DNA of 13,200 nt, taken from positions 1 through 13,200 of the forward strand of contig JAQXMG010000051.1 in the NCBI GenBank assembly GCA_029012525.1. The letters run 5' to 3'. The translations under genes were made by a program, and so were the position numbers. The notes below the pieces were generated by a model. It was not told the origin of the DNA. It saw only the letters and a program-made list of their open reading frames with translations, and did not search any database. Below are positions 1 through 7,153 of the stretch, in pieces. This DNA comes from a bacterium (lineage in GTDB: Bacteria; Bacillota_I; Bacilli_A; RF39; UBA660). Every line of letters begins with the position of its first letter. The first letter of the stretch is position 1.

Positions 1-968
1 TTTTAAATTATAAAGACAAATTATCTTTAATAAAACTATTTATAATAGGTTTTACATATTACACCTTTAAACCTAAAAAACTAGATGAATTTAGTATCTT
101 GAAATTTTGTCATAAATATAAAATAAGAGAAAATGTAATAAATTATATTGTAAAATCTTTAAGTACAGGAATATTTTTCTTACCAATGCATGAATATTCT
201 TCAAAACTTTTCTTTGGACTTTTCTATCCATCTTTATTTCATATGATAAGTTTAAGAATTGGAGCATATAAAGGTGGTATGAGTGATGTCTTAATAGAGC
301 CAATTGTTAAAAAATTTATAGAACTTGGTGGTGTTTTACAAAAAGAATGTGAAGTAAAAGAATTAATTTATAAAGATAACAAAGTAACAGGAGTTAAAAC
401 AACAACCAATATTTACTCAAAATTTGTTGTTATAGCAACAGATCTTGGTAATACTAAAAAAATAATAAGTAATTTAGATAATGAAAATAAAAATAAAATA
501 TTAAATATACCAACATCAAGTGCCTTAACAATTCATATTAATTTAACAAAAAAAATAATGCCTCTTGATAGAACAACTTTTGCACCAGAAATATTTCCTA
601 CAAGTTTTACTGAAGAATCAAGAACTACTTTTAAAATGAAAGGTGGAAGACTATCAATTATTTTAGAAAATCCCAATAAATATATTGATTTAAATGATGA
701 AACTATTCTTATGAAAGTAATATTAGATTTAAAAAAAATTGGTATTGATATTGAAAAACATATCATAGATTATAGAGTAATAAGACATAAAGATAAGTTT
801 TATAAATTTAGTCCTTTTAATGATAAAAAAAGATGTTTAAATGATATAGGGATAGATGGTTTATTTATTGTTGGAGATTATACAAAACAAAAGATGTATT
901 CAACTATGGAAGGAGCAGTAACATCAGGATTAAATGGATATAAAGTAATAAAAAATAAATTAAAATAA
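1..968 (+). CDS. FAD-dependent oxidoreductase (phytoene desaturase / amine oxidase-like), 5'-truncated
   Basis: The reading frame is open from base 3 to the TAA at 966-968 and runs off the left edge, so the N-terminal GxGxxG nucleotide-binding motif is not in the window; the TTG at 99 is an internal Leu. Two stretches fit the FAD-dependent NAD(P)/FAD oxidoreductases related to CrtI phytoene desaturases. A middle segment reads YKGGMSDVLIEPI, followed by GGVLQKECEVKELI, the substrate and FAD-proximal region in which a high residue index is usual. The C-terminus GLFIVGDYTKQKMYSTMEGA is the classic second FAD contact (IDGLFxxGD...xxGAxxSG). KFVVIATDLGNT resembles the 'vvxAxxx' FAD-site strand. 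The substrate cannot be told: carotenoid, squalene or a polyprenyl-type compound are all possible. The gene ends at its own terminator and is separated from the ABC operon that follows. The family is fairly sure, the precise function is not. Confidence 0.75.
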   Translation, partial: LNYKDKLSLIKLFIIGFTYYTFKPKKLDEFSILKFCHKYKIRENVINYIVKSLSTGIFFLPMHEYSSKLFFGLFYPSLFHMISLRIGAYKGGMSDVLIEPIVKKFIELGGVLQKECEVKELIYKDNKVTGVKTTTNIYSKFVVIATDLGNTKKIISNLDNENKNKILNIPTSSALTIHINLTKKIMPLDRTTFAPEIFPTSFTEESRTTFKMKGGRLSIILENPNKYIDLNDETILMKVILDLKKIGIDIEKHIIDYRVIRHKDKFYKFSPFNDKKRCLNDIGIDGLFIVGDYTKQKMYSTMEGAVTSGLNGYKVIKNKLK

Positions 969-975
969 CTATAAG

Positions 976-1012
976 AAAGTACTAAAAGTAGAAAATATTT
1001 AGTACTTTTTTT
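976..1012 (+). terminator. Rho-independent terminator of the oxidoreductase gene
   Basis: A perfect 11-bp stem pairs AAAGTACTAAA (976-986) with TTTAGTACTTT (998-1008) around an 11-nt loop and is followed by a T-run to 1012. It starts 8 bases after the stop codon. Confidence 0.8.
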
Positions 1013-1049
1013 CATATATATTAACTATGTTTATAATTAAATTAACTAT

Positions 1050-1078
1050 TTTACATCTTAAAATATCCGTGTTATAAT
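1050..1078 (+). promoter_or_regulatory. Sigma-A promoter of the ABC exporter operon
   Basis: The -35 box TTTACA (1050-1055) and the -10 box TATAAT (1073-1078) are separated by 17 bases, a near-consensus vegetative promoter. Transcription should start near 1085, leaving a leader of about 88 bases before the first exporter gene. Confidence 0.7.
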
Positions 1079-1084
1079 CATTCA

Positions 1085-1105
1085 TATGGAAATAATTATT
1101 CCATA
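1085..1105. promoter_or_regulatory. Palindrome at the transcription start, candidate operator
   Basis: TATGGAA (1085-1091) and TTCCATA (1099-1105) form a 7-bp inverted repeat around an AT-rich 7-base centre that is itself nearly symmetric. It lies exactly at the predicted start site of the exporter promoter, where a dimeric repressor (for instance MarR or TetR type, common for such exporters) would block transcription. No regulator gene is visible next to it. It could instead act as a 5' hairpin in the mRNA. Confidence 0.35.
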
Positions 1106-1172
1106 GAAATGATAAGACATGCGAAGTTAAAAATAAGATATAATTAATAATATATTTAAAAGGAGAGTGGAT

Positions 1173-2930
1173 ATGTTTAAATTAATCAAAAAATTAAATA
1201 AAAAACAGATATTATATATATTTATATGTATTATATTTATTGTAGGTCAAGTATATTTAGATTTAAAACTACCTGATTATATGCAAAGTATAACAGCATT
1301 GCTTCAAAGTGAGGTAACAACTTTAAAAGATATTTTAATACCTGGTTCTAAAATGCTTTTATGTGCACTTTTAAGTTTAATTGGAGCATTTATTACTGGT
1401 TATTTCTCTAGTCTTGTAGCCACTAGTTTTTCAAGAGATTTAAGATATGAAATTTTTTCTAAAGTAGGATTATTTAGTAATGAAGAAATGAAAAAATTTA
1501 TGACAAGTAGTTTAATTACAAGAACTACTAATGATGTTACTCAAGTTCAATTTTTCTTAGCTATGGGACTTCAACTTATTATTAAAGCTCCGATTATGGC
1601 TGTTTGGGCAATTATAAAAATAGTTAATAAAAACTTTACTTGGAGTATAGTAACAGCGGGAGCAATTGGTGTTCTTTTAATAATGATAACAATACTTATT
1701 GTTTTTGCTCTTCCAAAATTTAAGATAATTCAAAAATTAACAGATAACTTAAATAGAATAACAAGAGAAAATTTAATTGGTATTAGAGTTGTAAGAGCAT
1801 TTAATGCTGAAAATTATCAACAAGAAAAGTTTGATAATGCCAATAATGATCTTACCAAAACTCAAACCTTTGTTGGCAAACTTATGTCAATTATGAATCC
1901 TGGAATGAATTTTATTATGTCAATGCTTACTTTAACTATCTATTTTGTGGGAGCATATATGATAAATGAAGCTAATATGCTAGAAAAAGTAGATTTATTT
2001 AGTAATATGATTGTTTTTTCTAGTTATGCAATGCAAGTTGTAATGTCATTTGTTATGCTTACTATGATTTTTATTATTTATCCAAGAGCAAGTGTAAGTG
2101 CTAAAAGAATAATAGAAGTATTAGATACTGATGAAACAATAAAAGATGGTAGTATTTTAGAGGGTAAAGAAATTGGTACTGTTGAATTTAAAAATGTGTC
2201 ATTTAAATATCCTGATGCTGAAGATTATATGCTTTATAATATCAGTTTTAAAGCAAAAAAAGGTGAAACTATTGCTTTTATAGGAAAAACAGGAAGTGGT
2301 AAATCTACCTTAATAAATTTAGTTCCAAGATTTTATGATGCAACAGAAGGTGAAGTTTTAGTAGATGGTGTTAATGTAAAAGATTATAAATTAGAAAAAT
2401 TATATGATAAATTAGGATATATTAAACAAAAAGCAATTATGTTTAGTGGTACAGTAAAAGATAATTTATCCTTAGGTCATAAAGATAACAAAAAACCGAC
2501 AGATGAAAAAATTGCTAATGCTTTAAAGATATCAAAATCACATGAATTTGTATCAAAAATGCCAAATGGTGTTAATTCTCATGTTGCAAGAGGAGGAACA
2601 AACGTATCTGGAGGTCAAAAACAAAGATTATCTATAGCAAGAGCAATAGCAAGAGATCCGGAAATATTAATATTTGATGATACATTTTCAGCTCTTGATT
2701 ATAAAACCGATTTAGCTTTAAGAAAAGAAATAAAAAATAAAATGAGTGATAAAACTTGTTTAATTGTAGCAAGTAGAATTGGAACAATTAAAGATGCTGA
2801 TAAGATAATTGTTTTAGATGAAGGAAAATGTGTTGGTATGGGTAAACACGAAGAACTTTTAAAAAATTGTAAATTATATAAAGAAATAGCTTTATCACAA
2901 TTATCTTTAAAGGAGTTGGAACATGAATAA
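1173..2930 (+). CDS. Heterodimeric ABC exporter subunit with degenerate ATP site (MdlA/YheI-like)
   Basis: This 585-residue half-transporter has an N-terminal six-helix membrane domain (about residues 15-310) and a C-terminal ATPase (about 335-580). Walker A GKTGSGKST is at 371-379, the signature VSGGQ at 478-482, and Walker B ILIFDD at 498-503. The catalytic Glu after Walker B is Asp (D503) and the switch His is Ser (S534, in VASRIGTI). Its own ATP site should therefore hydrolyse poorly, as known for one half of heterodimeric exporters such as TM287/288, LmrCD or BmrCD, while its intact signature completes the partner's site. The start is the ATG at 1173: AGGAG at 1161-1165 sits 7 bases upstream, whereas the in-frame GTG at 1167 is too close to that site. 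It overlaps the next gene by 8 bases. The substrate (drug, lipid or peptide) is unknown. Confidence 0.93.
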   Translation: MFKLIKKLNKKQILYIFICIIFIVGQVYLDLKLPDYMQSITALLQSEVTTLKDILIPGSKMLLCALLSLIGAFITGYFSSLVATSFSRDLRYEIFSKVGLFSNEEMKKFMTSSLITRTTNDVTQVQFFLAMGLQLIIKAPIMAVWAIIKIVNKNFTWSIVTAGAIGVLLIMITILIVFALPKFKIIQKLTDNLNRITRENLIGIRVVRAFNAENYQQEKFDNANNDLTKTQTFVGKLMSIMNPGMNFIMSMLTLTIYFVGAYMINEANMLEKVDLFSNMIVFSSYAMQVVMSFVMLTMIFIIYPRASVSAKRIIEVLDTDETIKDGSILEGKEIGTVEFKNVSFKYPDAEDYMLYNISFKAKKGETIAFIGKTGSGKSTLINLVPRFYDATEGEVLVDGVNVKDYKLEKLYDKLGYIKQKAIMFSGTVKDNLSLGHKDNKKPTDEKIANALKISKSHEFVSKMPNGVNSHVARGGTNVSGGQKQRLSIARAIARDPEILIFDDTFSALDYKTDLALRKEIKNKMSDKTCLIVASRIGTIKDADKIIVLDEGKCVGMGKHEELLKNCKLYKEIALSQLSLKELEHE

Positions 2931-4701
2931 ACATAAAAATATATCTAAAGTTGAAATTAAAGACTTTAAAGGAACATTAAAAAAATTATTAAAATATTGT
3001 AAACCATTTTTAATTCCAATTGTAGTAGCTATTGCATTATCAATATTTGCTAGTATTTGTTCCATTATTGGACCAAATAAATTACAAGATTTAACTAATC
3101 TTATTACTGAAGGATTATTCGGACAAATAAATATGGTTAAAGTTAAAAATATTTTTATAACTTTACTTATAATTTATCTATTAAGCTTTATATTTAATTA
3201 TATTCAAGGCTTTATTATGAATATTGTAACTAATAAGATATCATATAAATTAAGACAAGAAATTAGTTTAAAAATAAATAAATTACCGCTTAAGTATTTT
3301 GATAAAACATCTTATGGAGATATTTTATCTAGAGTAACTAATGATGTATCAACAATAGGAAATAACTTGAGTGATTGTATTTCAACCTTGTTTTCATCAA
3401 GTGTATTATTTATTGGAGTACTTATTATGATGTTTATAACAAATTATGTTATGGCAATAACTGCAATTTTATCAACAATAATTGGATTTGTTTTAATGAT
3501 GATTATTTTAAAAAACTCTCAAAAGTATTTTGATAAACAACAAAAAGAATTAGGAAATTTAAATGGTCATATCGAAGAAGTATATTCAGGATTCGATGTT
3601 GTTAAGGTTTATAATGCAAGTGATGATGTAAAAGAAAAATTTAAAAAAATAAATAATGAATTATATAATAGTTCTAAAAAAAGTTCTTTCTTATCAGGAC
3701 TTATGCCATCTATTATGAATTTTATTGGTAATTTTTCTTATGTATGTATTTGTGTTGCAGGAGCTTATTTAGTTATTAATGGAGAAGTACTAATTGGTAC
3801 AATTGTTGCTTTTATGATTTATACAAGATTATTTACATCTCCTCTTGTTAATTTAGCAAATGTCTTTACTAGTCTTCAATCAACTATAGCAGCATCTGAA
3901 AGAGTATTTAATTTCCTAGATGAAAAAGAAATGACTGAAGAAGTAAATATGAAATTATTAAAGAAAGAAAATGCTCTAGGTAATATAAAATTTATTGATG
4001 TTTGTTTTTCATATGATAAAGATCCTATTATCAAAGGATTTAGTGCCGATGTTAAAAAGGGTCAAAAAATTGCTATCGTTGGTCCAACTGGTGCTGGAAA
4101 AACTACATTAGTAAATTTACTTATGAAGTTTTATGAGATAAATTCTGGTGATATTACAATAGATGGTATATCAATTAAGGATTTATCAAGAGAAAATATC
4201 CATGATTTATTTGTAATGGTTTTACAAGATACCTGGGTTTTTAATGGGACTATATATGAAAATATTGTTTATAATGGTAAGAATAAAACATTAGATGATG
4301 TAAAATCAGTATGTCAAAAAGTAGGACTAGATCATTATATTAAAACATTACCAGATGGATATGATACTATTTTAGAAGATGCAGATTCACTTTCTGCAGG
4401 GGAAAAACAACTTTTAACAATTGCTAGAGGTATGTTAAAAGATTCACCATTTTTAATTCTCGATGAAGCAACAAGTAATGTTGATACAAGAACTGAAGAA
4501 CTAGTTCAAATTGCTATGGATAAGCTTATGAAAGGTAAAACTTCATTTATAATTGCCCATAGATTATCTACTATAAAAAATGCTGATTTAATTTTAGTAT
4601 TAAAAGAGGGTAATATTGTTGAGCAAGGAACTCATGAAGAGTTACTAAAGAAAAATGGTTTTTATGCTGAACTTTATAATTCACAATTTGAAGAAGTATA
4701 A
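2923..4701 (+). CDS. Heterodimeric ABC exporter subunit with the catalytic ATP site (MdlB/YheH-like)
   Basis: This is a 592-residue half-exporter with a membrane domain (about residues 25-320) and an ATPase domain (about 355-590). Walker A GPTGAGKTT is at 387-395, Walker B FLILDE at 510-515 with the catalytic Glu E515, and the switch His is H546 (IIAHRLSTI). Its signature is altered to LSAGE (490-494) instead of LSGGQ. This is the mirror image of the upstream subunit: this protein brings the working Walker motifs and His, the partner brings the intact signature. The two therefore very probably form one exporter with one consensus and one degenerate site. The ATG overlaps the upstream stop region by 8 bases, and AAAGGAG (2909-2915) lies inside the upstream gene, so translation is likely coupled. 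The operon ends at the terminator at 4735-4765. Confidence 0.93.
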   Translation: MNKHKNISKVEIKDFKGTLKKLLKYCKPFLIPIVVAIALSIFASICSIIGPNKLQDLTNLITEGLFGQINMVKVKNIFITLLIIYLLSFIFNYIQGFIMNIVTNKISYKLRQEISLKINKLPLKYFDKTSYGDILSRVTNDVSTIGNNLSDCISTLFSSSVLFIGVLIMMFITNYVMAITAILSTIIGFVLMMIILKNSQKYFDKQQKELGNLNGHIEEVYSGFDVVKVYNASDDVKEKFKKINNELYNSSKKSSFLSGLMPSIMNFIGNFSYVCICVAGAYLVINGEVLIGTIVAFMIYTRLFTSPLVNLANVFTSLQSTIAASERVFNFLDEKEMTEEVNMKLLKKENALGNIKFIDVCFSYDKDPIIKGFSADVKKGQKIAIVGPTGAGKTTLVNLLMKFYEINSGDITIDGISIKDLSRENIHDLFVMVLQDTWVFNGTIYENIVYNGKNKTLDDVKSVCQKVGLDHYIKTLPDGYDTILEDADSLSAGEKQLLTIARGMLKDSPFLILDEATSNVDTRTEELVQIAMDKLMKGKTSFIIAHRLSTIKNADLILVLKEGNIVEQGTHEELLKKNGFYAELYNSQFEEV

Positions 4702-4734
4702 AAAATATCAATAAGATATTATAATAGTTTATTA

Positions 4735-4765
4735 AAAAAAGATTTTCGTTTTGAAAATCTTTTTT
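4735..4765. terminator. Bidirectional terminator between the exporter operon and uppS
   Basis: AAAAAAGATTTTC (4735-4747) pairs with GAAAATCTTTTTT (4753-4765) around a 5-base loop. A-run and T-run flank both sides, so it can stop transcription from both converging units. On the uppS strand it abuts the stop (4764-4766) of the ancestral longer frame rather than the actual stop at 4830. Confidence 0.8.
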
Positions 4766-4829
4766 AATTATTTTTAATCTCTCCAAATCTACGCTCTCTT
4801 TTATTATAAACAAGAAGAGCTTTATCAAA
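4764..4829 (-). pseudogene. uppS: Untranslated remnant of the UppS C-terminus behind the in-frame stop
   Basis: Directly after the TAA of uppS (4830-4832), in the same frame, 21 further sense codons read FDKALLVYNKRERRFGEIKN plus one Asn and end at a TAA (4764-4766). This is the family's usual ending: a helix and then R-x-E-R-R-F-G, containing the RxG motif that contributes to the active site across the dimer interface of cis-prenyltransferases. With this tail the protein would have about 239 residues, the normal size. The reading frame shows no other lesion. Confidence 0.75.
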
Positions 4830-5483
4830 TTATTTTTCATCAAATTCAGGAAAATAAGTATCAGGGAAATAAAATTCACTATAAGCAATTTGATATAACA
4901 TAAAATTACTTACTCTTTGTTCACCACTTGTTCTAATTAAAAAATCAACTGGAGGTAAGTCATTATATAAATATTTACTAAACAGATCAACATTAATATC
5001 ATTAATACTTAATTTATTATCTAAAACTTCTTTAGCAATCTTTTTTGTAGCATCAACTATTTCATAATTACCACCATAATTTACACAGATATTAAAGACA
5101 AATGGTTTATTGTTTTTTGTCTTTTCTTCAATATCTTTAATAACTTTTATAACATCATCTGGTAAAGGTTTATCTTTAATTCCAGAGAAAACGATTTTTA
5201 TATCATTTTTATTACTTATTTTTTCTAATTCATGAAATTTATCAACAAATAAATTCATTAAAAAATCAACTTCTTCTTTGCTTCTTTTAAAGTTTTCAGT
5301 AGAAAAAGCATAAACACTTAATACGTTAACACCACGATCAAATACGTGTTTGGCAAGTTTTTTTAGATTAGTAAAACCTTTTGTATGTCCATAAGTTCTA
5401 GGCTTTCCACGCATTTTTGCCCATCTACCATTACCATCTAAAATTATTCCTACATGATTTGGTATTTTTAAATCTTCATTCAT
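4830..5483 (-). CDS. uppS: Undecaprenyl diphosphate synthase, C-terminally truncated by TAA
   Basis: A cytosolic cis-prenyltransferase that extends farnesyl diphosphate with isopentenyl diphosphate to the C55 carrier lipid for peptidoglycan. The diagnostic N-terminus GIILDGNGRWAK (residues 12-23, catalytic/metal Asp D16), the following GHTKG, and the late RTSGEQRVSNFMLYQIAYSE motif are all present. The frame stops after FPEFDEK at 217 residues, short of the usual 230-250, and the missing conserved tail is readable behind the stop (4764-4829). The ATG at 5481-5483 has a strong AGGAGGT (5489-5495) that overlaps the end of uppP, so the two genes are one operon. Loss of the RFG motif should impair the enzyme. 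It may be a nonsense mutation, an assembly error, or a dispensable copy backed up elsewhere. Confidence 0.85.
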   Translation of the reverse strand: MNEDLKIPNHVGIILDGNGRWAKMRGKPRTYGHTKGFTNLKKLAKHVFDRGVNVLSVYAFSTENFKRSKEEVDFLMNLFVDKFHELEKISNKNDIKIVFSGIKDKPLPDDVIKVIKDIEEKTKNNKPFVFNICVNYGGNYEIVDATKKIAKEVLDNKLSINDINVDLFSKYLYNDLPPVDFLIRTSGEQRVSNFMLYQIAYSEFYFPDTYFPEFDEK

Positions 5484-5493
5484 AAAAGACCTC

Positions 5494-6315
5494 CTAAAAA
5501 ATTAAAAAGTACAATAAAACAATAATTCCAAGCACGATTCTGTAATATCCAAATACTTTAAAATCATGTTTTTTAACATAGCTTACCAAAAATTTAATTA
5601 CAAATATTGATGTAATAAAAGCAACAACCATACCTACTAATAAAATAATAAGTTCACTACTTGTAAATACAAAACCAAATTTTAATATCTTAAGTAAACT
5701 TACACCAAACATAACAGGAATAGCTAAAAAGAAAGTAAATTCTGCTGCTACATCTCTTTTAGTACCAATAAGTCTTGCTCCAAGAATAGTAGCACCACTT
5801 CTTGATGTTCCAGGTATTATTGATAAAACTTGAAAAAGTCCAATTGAAAAAGCTGTTTTATAAGTTAATTCATTTAAACTATTTATCTTATAACTTTTAT
5901 TTTTTGATTTATTTTCGATAATAATAAATAATATACCATAAACAACTAACATAATAGCAACTACTACATAATTATAAAAATATTTATCAACTAAATCATC
6001 AAGTAAAAGACCAAATACAGCAGCAGGAATACAAGCAACAATTACTTTAAACCATAAAGACCAAGTGTTTTTCTTTTCCTCTTTCGATTTTTTTAGTGAT
6101 AATGGATTTAATTTATTAAAATATAAAACAACAACTGCTAAAATAGCACCTAATTGAATTACATATAAAAAAACATCCATAAAACTTTTGCTTACATTTA
6201 ACTTTAAAAATTCATCAACCAAAATCATATGTCCGGTACTACTAATAGGAAGCCATTCTGTAATACCTTCAACTAACCCCAAAAATATAACTTTTAATAT
6301 TTCAATAAAATCCAT
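5494..6315 (-). CDS. uppP: Undecaprenyl-diphosphatase (BacA type)
   Basis: An integral membrane phosphatase that converts undecaprenyl diphosphate to the monophosphate, for reuse as carrier of cell-wall precursors; it is known to confer bacitracin tolerance when abundant. The 273 residues match the family length. Both active-site repeats are intact: EGITEWLPISSTGH (16-29) and PGTSRSG (168-174), which line the catalytic pocket facing the outer leaflet. About seven to eight hydrophobic helices are visible. The ATG (6313-6315) is preceded by a strong AAGGAGGA (6324-6331 region). It is the first gene of a two-gene operon with uppS, so synthesis and dephosphorylation of the carrier lipid are expressed together from the promoter at 6336-6364. 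Confidence 0.95.
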   Translation of the reverse strand: MDFIEILKVIFLGLVEGITEWLPISSTGHMILVDEFLKLNVSKSFMDVFLYVIQLGAILAVVVLYFNKLNPLSLKKSKEEKKNTWSLWFKVIVACIPAAVFGLLLDDLVDKYFYNYVVVAIMLVVYGILFIIIENKSKNKSYKINSLNELTYKTAFSIGLFQVLSIIPGTSRSGATILGARLIGTKRDVAAEFTFFLAIPVMFGVSLLKILKFGFVFTSSELIILLVGMVVAFITSIFVIKFLVSYVKKHDFKVFGYYRIVLGIIVLLYFLIF

Positions 6316-6335
6316 AAAAAATTTCCTCCTTTTTA

Positions 6336-6364
6336 ATTATATAAGAACAAATAAATAAAAACAA
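6336..6364 (-). promoter_or_regulatory. Sigma-A promoter of uppP-uppS
   Basis: On the minus strand, TTGTTT (6359-6364) and a perfect TATAAT (6336-6341) are separated by 17 bases. The predicted start lies only a few bases before the ribosome binding site, giving a very short leader. Confidence 0.6.
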
Positions 6365-6473
6365 GTTTATTCATTAAATCTTATTCCTTTATAAGTAAAT
6401 AAATTTTATAAATAAATGATAAAAGTATATAAAAAATATTTTTTTGTATATACTAGTTTTGAGGAGAAAAAAT

Positions 6474-7118
6474 ATGATTTATGTTTATGATGTTGTTCTA
6501 AATTTAAATAATACTCTAGTTGAATTTTTTGAATGGGAAGAAAAAGATAATATCAAGTACGTAAGAAAAATCCCTTTTTATAAAATAAATGAAAAGACAA
6601 TGAATGACTTTATTAAAAATAATGTTAAAGTAGAAGAAGAATTCATAGAAAAATTGTATGATAAAGCAAAATTAGAGGATAATTATGACGATGAATATAA
6701 ATATTTATCGTTATTTACTGATGGTAACTTAATTTTAGGAGTTTTATTTACTAAAGATGGAAAAAATAAATTAATATCTAGATTATTACTAGATGAAGAA
6801 GATGAAATTCTTTTATTAGGAAATAGACTTACTTTAACAAATATAGATTATAATATAATTGATTCTAAAAAAAATAATAATACTAGTTTAACTAGAAATG
6901 AATTTTTAATAAAAACAAATTTAGAAAAAGAATTTAAAACACTATATAATAACAATTTAGTAGATAAGTTAAATTACTTTTATTTCGAATATTTTAATAA
7001 AATAAATAACAATAAAGAACTCTGTTATAAAGAACTTATAGATAGCTTAAATAACAACTTTAACAAAAAACATGTCAATTTGTATGATATTATTAAGTTG
7101 TCTTATGAACATAAATAA
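6474..7118 (+). CDS. Uncharacterised protein, DUF3603-like
   Basis: A 214-residue, acidic and Asn/Lys-rich soluble protein without signal peptide or membrane segment. The N-terminus MIYVYDVVLNLNN followed by EFFEWEEKDNIKYVRKIP resembles DUF3603 proteins of Bacilli, which begin with a similar 'YVYDVxxN ... F.EW...D.' pattern; this is recognition by memory and is moderate at best. No catalytic motif can be named and the function is unknown. The ATG at 6474 is preferred over the in-frame TTG at 6444 because GAGGAG (6461-6466) lies 7 bases before it. It is divergent from uppP. The deacetylase gene that follows begins only 35 bases downstream but has its own promoter. Only a weak -10-like TATACT (6449-6454) is seen upstream. 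Confidence 0.8.
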   Translation: MIYVYDVVLNLNNTLVEFFEWEEKDNIKYVRKIPFYKINEKTMNDFIKNNVKVEEEFIEKLYDKAKLEDNYDDEYKYLSLFTDGNLILGVLFTKDGKNKLISRLLLDEEDEILLLGNRLTLTNIDYNIIDSKKNNNTSLTRNEFLIKTNLEKEFKTLYNNNLVDKLNYFYFEYFNKINNNKELCYKELIDSLNNNFNKKHVNLYDIIKLSYEHK

Positions 7119-7123
7119 ATAAG

Positions 7124-7132
7124 TGGTATAAT
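7124..7132 (+). promoter_or_regulatory. Extended -10 promoter of the deacetylase gene
   Basis: TGGTATAAT contains a consensus TATAAT (7127-7132) preceded by TG one base away, an extended -10 element that needs little -35 contact; the -35 candidate TTATGA (7103-7108) is poor. Transcription would start near 7139, about 15 bases before the ATG. Confidence 0.5.
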
Positions 7133-7153
7133 TAGTATGTAGTGGTAGTTGTT

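Noticed and set aside
1119..1130. Three-codon leader frame (ATG CGA AGT TAA) before the ABC operon, as in antibiotic-induced attenuators
   Set aside because: No ribosome binding site and no alternative terminator-type hairpin are seen in the leader.
4571..4888. 105-codon minus-strand frame across the end of the exporter operon and uppS
   Set aside because: It is a shadow in a different frame from uppS, spans the terminator, and shows no family pattern.
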